Assembly (NCBI GenBank): GCA_052061695.1
Contig: JBPZEY010000013.1
DNA from: Alkalicoccus luteus
GTDB taxonomy: Bacteria; Bacillota; Bacilli; Bacillales; Salisediminibacteriaceae
Reading direction: 5' to 3' (one strand)
Length of the DNA stretch: 64,000 nt
Shown: positions 58,086 to 64,000 of the stretch, in pieces
Numbering within the stretch: the first letter of the stretch is position 1
How the letters are laid out: the number at the start of each line of letters is the position of its first letter
The notes under the pieces: generated by a model
Told to the model about the DNA's origin: nothing
What the model saw: the letters and a program-made list of their open reading frames with translations, nothing else
Database searches by the model: none
Position numbers and translations under genes: made by a program

Positions 58086-59147
58086 TTATAAAACGATCAG
58101 TTCTTTCGAAGATTTGGAAAGAATCCGGCAACCTTCCTCGGTGATAACGACGTCATCTTCGATTCTCGTTCCGCCGGTTCCCTCAACATAGATGCCTGGT
58201 TCGACCGTTACAACCATCCCAGGCTCCAGCTTTTTGTCGGAGCGATGTGAAAGCCCTGGACCTTCATGCACCTCCATGCCCATTCCGTGTCCGGTAGAAT
58301 GGCCGAAATACTCGCCGTACCCTTTGTCCTTAATATATTCTCTCGTCAGTGCATCTGCTTCACGTCCGGTGAGTCCTGGCTTTAAGCCATTGACGCCCCG
58401 GATTTGCGCCTGGAGTACCGTGTCGTAGATCTCTTTCAATTCGTCTGATATATTCCCGACTGCCACCGTTCTCGTAATATCAGAGCAGTATCCATTATAG
58501 TAAGCACCGAAATCCAACGTCACAAGTTCTCCAGGCTCAATGACTTTATCTGAAGCGACGCCGTGAGGGAAGGCAGAACGTTCTCCAGAAGCGACTATAA
58601 TATCAAAAGAGGAAGAAACAGCCCCCTGCTTTCGCATGAAGAACTCCAGCTCATTCGATACGTCAATTTCCTTTACTCCAGGCTTAATGTATGTCTGAAT
58701 GTGCGCAAACGCCTCATCGGCGATTTGCACCGCTTTTTCGATCACGCTGATTTCCTCCGCAGTCTTCACGAGTCTCATGTCTTCCACGATGCCGGATACT
58801 GGAACCAGTTCACAGTCCAGTTGATCTCGCAGTGCTTCATACTGTGTATAAGAAACGTGATCCTTCTCAAACCCAAGCTTTTGAATGCCCTGTGCCTTTA
58901 CCTGTTCGGCCAGCTCTTCAAGCAATGGTTTTTTATGTTCAACGATCTCAAAACCCTCTGCCTGGCTGCGTGCCTGAACCGTATAGCGAAAATCCGTGAT
59001 CAGCTGTGCTTTGTCAGCTGCGATTAGAGCTGCGCCAGCTGTTCCTGTAAAACCGGTCAAATACCTTCTGTTATATGTACTTTGCGTTACAAAAGCATCT
59101 ACGCCATGCGCATCGAACCTGCTTCTTAGTTGATCTGTTCTCGTCAT
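58086..59147 (-). CDS. papA: Xaa-Pro dipeptidase/aminopeptidase (YqhT, PapA)
   Basis: M24 metallopeptidase of 353 residues cleaving Xaa-Pro bonds. A creatinase-like N-terminal domain (to about 125) is followed by the pita-bread domain with metal ligands in TLDFGAYYNGYCSDITRT (two Asp), GHGMGMEVHEGP (His) and VVTVEPGIYVEG and GTRIEDDVV (two Glu). Overlaps aroQ by 4 bases. Confidence 0.93.
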   Translation of the reverse strand: MTRTDQLRSRFDAHGVDAFVTQSTYNRRYLTGFTGTAGAALIAADKAQLITDFRYTVQARSQAEGFEIVEHKKPLLEELAEQVKAQGIQKLGFEKDHVSYTQYEALRDQLDCELVPVSGIVEDMRLVKTAEEISVIEKAVQIADEAFAHIQTYIKPGVKEIDVSNELEFFMRKQGAVSSSFDIIVASGERSAFPHGVASDKVIEPGELVTLDFGAYYNGYCSDITRTVAVGNISDELKEIYDTVLQAQIRGVNGLKPGLTGREADALTREYIKDKGYGEYFGHSTGHGMGMEVHEGPGLSHRSDKKLEPGMVVTVEPGIYVEGTGGTRIEDDVVITEEGCRILSKSSKELIVL

Positions 59148-59581
59148 GCTAATTCCTCCCTGTAAAGAAAGTCGAGTGCCATGCAGTACCCTTCAAAACC
59201 GAAACCGCTTATCTGCCCTCTGCATACCGGCGCTGTAACGGACACGGCACGGAATGCTTCCCGGGCGTGAACGTTGGATAGATGTACCTCTACAACCGGA
59301 ATGCCTATAGAGGCAATTGCATCACGAAGCGCGTAGCTGTAGTGTGTAAACGCAGCCGGATTTAAAATGACCGCATCTGCCGTTTCTTCAGCGGCATGCA
59401 GGCAGTCAATGATAGCCCCTTCACTGCTGTATTGAAAAAAAGTAACGGCTCCGCCAAGCTGGTCCGCATGTGCTGCCACTTTTTTTTCAAGGTCATGAAG
59501 CGTCTTTGCTCCATAAATATGCGGCTCCCTTTTTCCAAGCCGATTCAAATTAGGTCCATTAATGACATGAACGTTCAGCAT
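59144..59581 (-). CDS. aroQ: 3-Dehydroquinate dehydratase, type II
   Basis: 145-residue shikimate-pathway enzyme. Catalytic Tyr and Arg lie in NGPNLNRLGKREPHIYG, the NPAAFTHYSYALRDAI motif and VEVHLSNVHAREAFR complete the active site. First gene of aroQ-papA-efp; the stop overlaps papA (ATGA type). Confidence 0.95.
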   Translation of the reverse strand: MLNVHVINGPNLNRLGKREPHIYGAKTLHDLEKKVAAHADQLGGAVTFFQYSSEGAIIDCLHAAEETADAVILNPAAFTHYSYALRDAIASIGIPVVEVHLSNVHAREAFRAVSVTAPVCRGQISGFGFEGYCMALDFLYREELA

Positions 59582-59809
59582 GCGGGCATCCCGCCTTCCT
59601 GCGAAATTCTTTCACAACGAATATTTTATCATAGTAGCCTGGGAATGAATAGTTCATCAAGGTTGGCAATACAAGGTGTAAAATCCGTTGAAACAGGGAA
59701 AAGAACGGTAGATCATTCTAGCAGTATTCGATTTGCTCATGTAAAATGTAAGTATACGTATTCCTTCACCGGACTGATGATCCGTTTAACATTTATGGAG
59801 GTGGACCTA

Positions 59810-60208
59810 ATGAAAAGCAGGCGCATTCATCCGCTTGTGGTTATCGTATTAGCTTTTGCTGCTCTCGGCATCGGGGTCTCCCTGTTCAGCGATCCCGCCG
59901 GATTCATAACCAGTATTTTCGTAACGATTGGAATTGTCACACTGCTTATTCTGCTGTTTAAAAAGTTTTTGCAGCCGAAGCTGATGCAGCGCCAGAGCGG
60001 GTTTCAAGTGCCTGTTAAGAACGGACGGCCGGTTGTTAAGCAGCAGCAGAAAACCAAGCCGAAATCACGTCGGAGCCACGTTCCACTGAAAACGGTGAAA
60101 CAGGAAAAGCGACATCCGAAGCCGCTGCTGAAAAGGCAGTCAGAGGTGAAGCTGACCGTTATTGAAGGTAAAAAGAACCCTAAGAAAAAGAGCCGGGCCT
60201 TGTTTTAA
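59810..60208 (+). CDS. yqhP: SA1362/YqhP family membrane protein
   Basis: 132-residue protein with two transmembrane helices near the N-terminus (VVIVLAFAALGIGVSLF and FVTIGIVTLLILLFK) and a strongly basic C-terminal tail (Lys/Arg/Gln-rich, about 62-132). Such tails suggest contact with nucleic acid or anionic lipid. Function unknown. GGAGGTGG precedes the ATG at 59810; the long frame upstream overlaps aroQ. Confidence 0.75.
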   Translation: MKSRRIHPLVVIVLAFAALGIGVSLFSDPAGFITSIFVTIGIVTLLILLFKKFLQPKLMQRQSGFQVPVKNGRPVVKQQQKTKPKSRRSHVPLKTVKQEKRHPKPLLKRQSEVKLTVIEGKKNPKKKSRALF

Positions 60209-60236
60209 TGCTTGGCTCTTTTCTTTTACACCCGAT
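60186..60236 (+). terminator. Weak terminator after yqhP
   Basis: AAAAGAGCC and GGCTCTTTT pair across a loop of about 28 bases containing the stop codon, followed by CTTTTAC. Confidence 0.5.
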
Positions 60237-60272
60237 TAAGTCTGAAGTTTTTCAGGAAGCGGGGGATCAAGC

Positions 60273-61064
60273 TTGAGTTCCTATTTTGTCACTGTCTATT
60301 CACAGATACTCTTTGCAGTTTGGCTGATCACTGCCGGAGCGATTTTTTGGACGTTGGATAAACGATCGGGTTTTCAGCTTCTTTATCTGACGGTGCTTTC
60401 TCTGTCGCTCGGATACGTTATTCTGATGTATTTTCCATATTTGCTTTTAAGCAATGATCGCGTTCCCTTTACCCATCCTCATATTCAGGCAACGGTTACA
60501 CTGTTTGCTTTTCTGCTGCCGCTGTGCAGGAGAAGAACAGAAGCAGCCCTTTGTATTGCTGCAGCTGCAGCCGTCAGCCTGATTTACCTGCTTGCAGGAG
60601 GCGTACCTGTGTTCACCGTTACCGGCGGTATACTGATTGGCGGTTTTATCAGTTATACCTTTTACCGCAGCCTTGAATGGATTGGGTCTATGCCGGATGC
60701 TTATCTATTTTCGTTCTCTATTATCCTTCCCTTCTTTTTAGCTCTTCTCTTAGCTCCTGATGATTTGTTTTTGCTGCTCCCTGGTCTGCTGCTTGGAACT
60801 GGCATAGGAGCGGTGCTGGAGCAGTATAAAGTACGGATGTTTGTTGAACAGACCCAAGCTCCAGCCAAATGGCTTGCTTCCGCTATTGGGGCAGCCGGCA
60901 TTTTATTTGTTCATTTCGGCGTCCGTCCTGCTTTTGAGGGCTTCCTGATCGGTGATGTAGCGGCCGGTTTATTTCTAGGCCTGTGGATAACGATTATTCT
61001 GCCTTTTATTATGGTCGTCTCAGGTTCGTACGCTCAGTATGGACGGGGCGAAAAAATTATTTAG
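60273..61064 (+). CDS. Polytopic membrane protein, function unknown
   Basis: 263-residue protein with about eight transmembrane helices. The C-terminal half (GLLLGTGIGAVLEQYKVRM, then a helix, then FLIGDVAAGLFLGLWITIILPF) resembles the part that follows the catalytic core in many bacterial PAP2-type phosphatases, but no PAP2 motif is present in the N-terminal half. Starts at TTG 60273 six bases after GGGGGA. Convergent with mntR. Confidence 0.65.
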   Translation: MSSYFVTVYSQILFAVWLITAGAIFWTLDKRSGFQLLYLTVLSLSLGYVILMYFPYLLLSNDRVPFTHPHIQATVTLFAFLLPLCRRRTEAALCIAAAAAVSLIYLLAGGVPVFTVTGGILIGGFISYTFYRSLEWIGSMPDAYLFSFSIILPFFLALLLAPDDLFLLLPGLLLGTGIGAVLEQYKVRMFVEQTQAPAKWLASAIGAAGILFVHFGVRPAFEGFLIGDVAAGLFLGLWITIILPFIMVVSGSYAQYGRGEKII

Positions 61065-61076
61065 GGATTAATCGAG

Positions 61077-61117
61077 AAGGAGCACCCTATCAGCGGAAGG
61101 CTGACGGGGTGCTCCTT
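61077..61117. terminator. Hairpin between convergent genes
   Basis: AAGGAGCACCC and GGGTGCTCCTT form a perfect 11-base stem, extended by TCAGC/GCTGA. A T-tract is missing on the plus side; it probably serves the convergent membrane-protein and mntR genes. Confidence 0.6.
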
Positions 61118-61144
61118 GTGGTTTATACGTCCTGAAGTAACGAT

Positions 61145-61585
61145 TTACTGCTCTTCTCCGCCTTCTTCAGGGTCCTGTTTTCGCTGGGTCGCTTTCAATT
61201 CTTTGACGCGATTGTGATCTTCTTCAAAATACGTTACGAGATCCCCGATCCGGTCAATCGCTTCCCAACTGAGGTGGTGTTCAATTCCTTCCACATCACT
61301 GTAAATTCGTTTCTCATCGACACCAATAATGCGCATAAATTCCTCAAGCAGTTCATGCCGGTAGACGAGCCGTTTGCCTATCTTTTTCCCTTTGGCTGTC
61401 AGGACGAGGCCTCTGTATTTTTCGTAAACTAAATAATCCTCAGCATCAAGCTTCTGAACCATTTTTGTTACAGATGATGGATGGACGTCCAATGCATCTG
61501 CAATGTCTGATACTCTGGCATAGCCTTTTTCATCGATCAGTTGATAAATTCGTTCTAAGTAATCTTCCATACTGGGTGTAGGCAT
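61145..61585 (-). CDS. mntR: Manganese-responsive repressor MntR
   Basis: DtxR-family regulator of 146 residues that represses manganese uptake when Mn(II) is bound. N-terminal MPTPSMEDYLERIYQL, winged helix ARVSDIADALDVHPSSVTKM, metal-site residues in MEDYLE (Asp) and in VEGIEHHLSWEAIDRIG (Glu, His, His). Very close to B. subtilis MntR. The ATG at 61585 follows GGAGGATCATAC; the longer frame to 61678 has no ribosome site. In B. subtilis mntR likewise neighbours yqhP. Confidence 0.96.
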   Translation of the reverse strand: MPTPSMEDYLERIYQLIDEKGYARVSDIADALDVHPSSVTKMVQKLDAEDYLVYEKYRGLVLTAKGKKIGKRLVYRHELLEEFMRIIGVDEKRIYSDVEGIEHHLSWEAIDRIGDLVTYFEEDHNRVKELKATQRKQDPEEGGEEQ

Positions 61586-61772
61586 GTATGATCCTCCAGA
61601 CAGCTTGCATTCATTGTGCATGTCACATTTTAGCATATGCGCTGGTCTATTTCTATGCTTTCTTGCTGCTCGGTCCATTCACAGCTTAACACTGGCGCCT
61701 TTACAGGATCGATTCTTATTGCGGCTGCGTGTGTTTCGCCCACCTCATAATATTATATTCTGTTCAAGCCCG

Positions 61773-61815
61773 AAAAGGACTGCGGACTCGTTCATCGAGT
61801 CCTGCAGTCCTTTTG
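61773..61815 (-). terminator. Terminator of nrdJ
   Basis: AAAAGGACTGC-GGACTCG and CGAGTCC-TGCAGTCCTTTT pair with a small bulge around TTCAT, with T residues on the minus strand; 18 bases after the nrdJ stop. Confidence 0.88.
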
Positions 61816-61832
61816 TTACCGCAATGTGAAAT

Positions 61833-64000
61833 TTACAACCCGCACTTTAACTGAGCGCTGCAGTTCGTGCACGTATTGCAGCCTCCGATGTCTTCTACCG
61901 TTCCCTGTCGGCAAACCGGGCACGTATCTCCAACCTCACTTCCGTAATTTACAGAAGTGGAGCGGACATCGGTAATAGTTTCAACAAGCACAACCGGCTG
62001 CTTTGTTTCATTCTGCTGCTCTCCTCCAGTGAGGTCCACTGCATAGTTGTCGTTCTCTTCTGCTTTCAGCGTAAGCACTTGTGAATCACGGCTGCCGTCA
62101 ACGTAAACTGTACCGCCTTTAGCTCCGCCTTTATAGAGACGCTCATAAACAGATTTAACTTGATCTACGGTATAGCCTTTTGGTGCATTAACCGTTTTAC
62201 TCAATGAGCTGTCCACCCATTTTTGAATCACACATTGAACGTCTGCATGTTCTTCAGGTGAAAGCTCCATTGACGAAACAAACCAGTCGGGCAGCTCATT
62301 CGGATCTTGTTCCGGATGTTCTTCAAGATATTTTTGCAAAATTTCTGCCTTCACTTCGATAAACTTTCCAAGTCTTCCGCTTCGGAAATAAGAGAAGGAA
62401 AAATACGGCTCCAATCCAGTAGATACTCCGACCATCGTTCCAGTAGAGCCAGTAGGTGCTACTGTTAAGAGATGAGAGTTGCGAATGCCGTGCTTCTGAA
62501 TCCCCTCCAGCACGTCTAGCGGCATTTTCTTCATATAACCGGTTTCCGTGAACTTCGATCGAAGGTACTGTGTTTCATCTGCGCTGTTACTCTCAAGATA
62601 AGGAAAGCTTCCCTTTTCCTCAGCAAGTTCGATTGAGGTACGATAAGCCGTAACAGCAATCGTTTCAAAAATCTTATCAACAAGGACATTTCCTTCGTCA
62701 GAGCCATAGCGGGTCTCCGTCTTAATTAACAGATCGTGCAGCCCCATAACCCCAAGACCGACGCGTCGCTCGCCGAGCGCCTGCTTCGTGTTTTGTTCCA
62801 GGAAATAAGGAGTTGCGTCAATGACGTTGTCCTGCATGCGGACGCCGGTAGCTACTGTCTCAGCCAGTTTTTCGTAATCTACTTTCTTCGCCTCTGTGTC
62901 TGCCATTTCAGCAAGGTTTACCGCAGCCAAATTGCAAACGGAGTAAGGAGCGAGCGGCTGCTCTCCGCAAGGGTTGGTAGCAACTACTTTTTGCCCGTAG
63001 GCACTTGCATTTGTCATTTCGTTAGCATTGTCTATAAAGAAAATACCAGGTTCTGCAGAATACGTCGCACAGATATTAATGAGGTTCCAAAGCTCTTTCG
63101 CTTTAATGGTGCGGTAAGTGCGGACACCAAACCCAAGCTTTTCCCATTCACGAACATCTCCGTACTCCTGCCATTCGCGGTTATACGCCTGCATTTCCTC
63201 TGCTGAATAGTTCTCTACGTCCGGGAAACGAAGCTGGTAATCTGCATCCTGCTCAACAGCTTCCATAAACTCTTTCGTTATACAGACGGAAATGTTCGCA
63301 CCAGTTAAAAATTCGGCATTGTTGACCTGATACGTTCCGCCATCCCGAAGCTTTTGTTCCGCATCACGGATTACTTTTGGATCAAAGCCTCCCTGGCCTT
63401 CAATATGCTTATAATTAATGATGCTCTGGTACATTGCCTCTTCCAGCTCTGTGAACGGCGTGAATTTCAGTTTGTCTTTAATAAGAGATGCAATTTGATC
63501 ATCCTCTGTCTGCTCGAGCAGATAGCGGAGAATCCGCGGATTCTGCATTTTTGAAATAATAAACTCCAAAATATCCGGGTGCCAGTCTGCGAGCATTATC
63601 ATCTGTGCTCCTCGCCTGGACCCTCCCTGCTCAACGAGATGCGTCAGCTTAGCGATATCATCGAGCCAGGATACTGAACCGGAAGACTTCCCGTTCACTC
63701 CTCTTGCAAGCGCGTTTCTTGGACGAAGCGTAGATCCATTCGTTCCCACACCTCCGCCGCGGCTCATGATTTCCATGACTTGTTTGCGGTGATCGGAAAT
63801 TCCCTCTCGTGAGTCAGCTACGAAAGGCATGACATAGCAGTTAAAATACGTAACGTCTGTTTCGGAGCCTGCTCCGTAAAGAACCCGTCCTGCAGGAACA
63901 AAATTCATGTTCACGAGCTGCTGGTAGAACTTTTCAAACCATTCACTGCGCTTCTCTTCTGTTTTCTCAACGGAGGCAAGACCGCGAGCATTACGCTTAG
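61833..64000 (-). CDS. nrdJ: Adenosylcobalamin-dependent ribonucleotide reductase (class II), 5' end outside window
   Basis: At least 722 C-terminal residues of a class II reductase that makes deoxynucleotides with a cobalamin-generated thiyl radical. Seen: NFVPAGRVLYGAGS, GGGVGTNGSTLRPRN, VEQGGSRRGAQMIML, NPCGEQPLAPYSVCNL (conserved Cys and Asn), TVAPTGSTGTMVGVS, and a C-terminal zinc-ribbon-like tail (CPVCRQG, CNTCTNCSAQLKCGL) that carries the re-reducing cysteines. The frame stays open to base 64000 (KRNARGLASVEKTEEK), so the start lies to the right. It depends on B12, like the mutase at 28-30 kb. Confidence 0.93.
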   Translation of the reverse strand, partial: KRNARGLASVEKTEEKRSEWFEKFYQQLVNMNFVPAGRVLYGAGSETDVTYFNCYVMPFVADSREGISDHRKQVMEIMSRGGGVGTNGSTLRPRNALARGVNGKSSGSVSWLDDIAKLTHLVEQGGSRRGAQMIMLADWHPDILEFIISKMQNPRILRYLLEQTEDDQIASLIKDKLKFTPFTELEEAMYQSIINYKHIEGQGGFDPKVIRDAEQKLRDGGTYQVNNAEFLTGANISVCITKEFMEAVEQDADYQLRFPDVENYSAEEMQAYNREWQEYGDVREWEKLGFGVRTYRTIKAKELWNLINICATYSAEPGIFFIDNANEMTNASAYGQKVVATNPCGEQPLAPYSVCNLAAVNLAEMADTEAKKVDYEKLAETVATGVRMQDNVIDATPYFLEQNTKQALGERRVGLGVMGLHDLLIKTETRYGSDEGNVLVDKIFETIAVTAYRTSIELAEEKGSFPYLESNSADETQYLRSKFTETGYMKKMPLDVLEGIQKHGIRNSHLLTVAPTGSTGTMVGVSTGLEPYFSFSYFRSGRLGKFIEVKAEILQKYLEEHPEQDPNELPDWFVSSMELSPEEHADVQCVIQKWVDSSLSKTVNAPKGYTVDQVKSVYERLYKGGAKGGTVYVDGSRDSQVLTLKAEENDNYAVDLTGGEQQNETKQPVVLVETITDVRSTSVNYGSEVGDTCPVCRQGTVEDIGGCNTCTNCSAQLKCGL

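Noticed and set aside
61586..61678. N-terminal extension of MntR
   Set aside because: Not present in homologues and lacks a ribosome site; GGAGG precedes the ATG at 61585.
1..64000. CRISPR array, prophage or intact insertion sequence
   Set aside because: No regularly spaced short repeats, no transposase, integrase or phage structural genes were seen anywhere in the window.

Overview
The window reads as chromosomal DNA of a low-GC Gram-positive bacterium of the Bacillaceae, most likely a pigmented haloalkaliphile of the Alkalicoccus/Salsuginibacillus type. Evidence: ribosome-binding sites are AGGAGG-like with frequent GTG/TTG starts. The right two thirds (about 22-64 kb) follows the Bacillus subtilis yqh-yqi-yqj gene order (polYI, yqjE, yqjD, yqjA, brxB, the bkd operon, spo0A, recN, argR, dxs, ispA, xseAB, folD, nusB, accBC, efp, aroQ, mntR). 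A NaChBac-type sodium channel, a C30-type carotenoid cluster and an OLE RNA locus all fit an alkaline, salty habitat. The genus is inference.

Layout. 0-1.5 kb: a stand-alone PTS EIIA gene under a TreR-like operator, and an SDR enzyme. 1.6-11 kb: two convergent carotenoid operons (cruF-like, acyltransferase, crtQ, crtP on +; two crtN-like desaturases and crtM on -) meeting at a shared terminator, the second preceded by a sigma-B-like promoter, then a methyltransferase. 11-16 kb: a small unknown gene, an SDR, proC, the sodium channel, tnrA (with a TnrA box) and darB. 16-21.6 kb: a flagellar unit ylqG-ylqH-fliS-like-flagellin-yaaR behind a sigma-D-like promoter. 22-30 kb: DNA polymerase IV, a peptidase and a methylmalonyl-CoA module containing a B12-domain/epimerase fusion. 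30-33 kb: Prli42, an ArAE-type membrane protein, tRNA-Arg, bacilliredoxin BrxB. 33-43 kb: the branched-chain keto-acid operon ptb-bcd-buk-lpdV-bkdAA-bkdAB-bkdB and its activator BkdR. 43.5-49.5 kb: spo0A, recN, argR, tlyA, dxs. 49.4-50.7 kb: oapA and the OLE RNA. 50.7-59.6 kb: ispA, xseB, xseA, folD, nusB, yqhY, accC, accB, an unknown gene, efp, papA, aroQ. 59.8-64 kb: two membrane proteins, mntR and the 3' part of a B12-dependent ribonucleotide reductase that runs off the window.

How the parts connect. Dxs and IspA lie in the housekeeping operon and supply the farnesyl diphosphate that CrtM, CrtN and CrtP turn into a C30 carotenoid acid; CrtQ and the acyltransferase would decorate it in the staphyloxanthin manner. 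The bkd operon makes branched acyl-CoA primers for membrane lipids, AccBC the malonyl-CoA. The mutase and the ribonucleotide reductase both need cobalamin.

Most notable points: (1) a complete OLE RNA/OapA locus with its own promoter; (2) a family of about 0.3-0.7 kb non-coding repeats (five candidate copies at about 5.7, 11.1, 15.9, 21.7 and 24.2 kb) whose conserved head, CAGGCTGTTGATAAAGTC, sits directly at transcription terminators; one copy is bracketed by two nearly identical copies of the same terminator; (3) absence of the spoIIIA operon and of spoIVB from the exact places they occupy in sporeforming bacilli although spo0A is intact, suggesting a lineage that has lost sporulation; (4) the B12-domain/epimerase fusion; (5) sigma-B-like, sigma-D-like and TnrA-type control sites.
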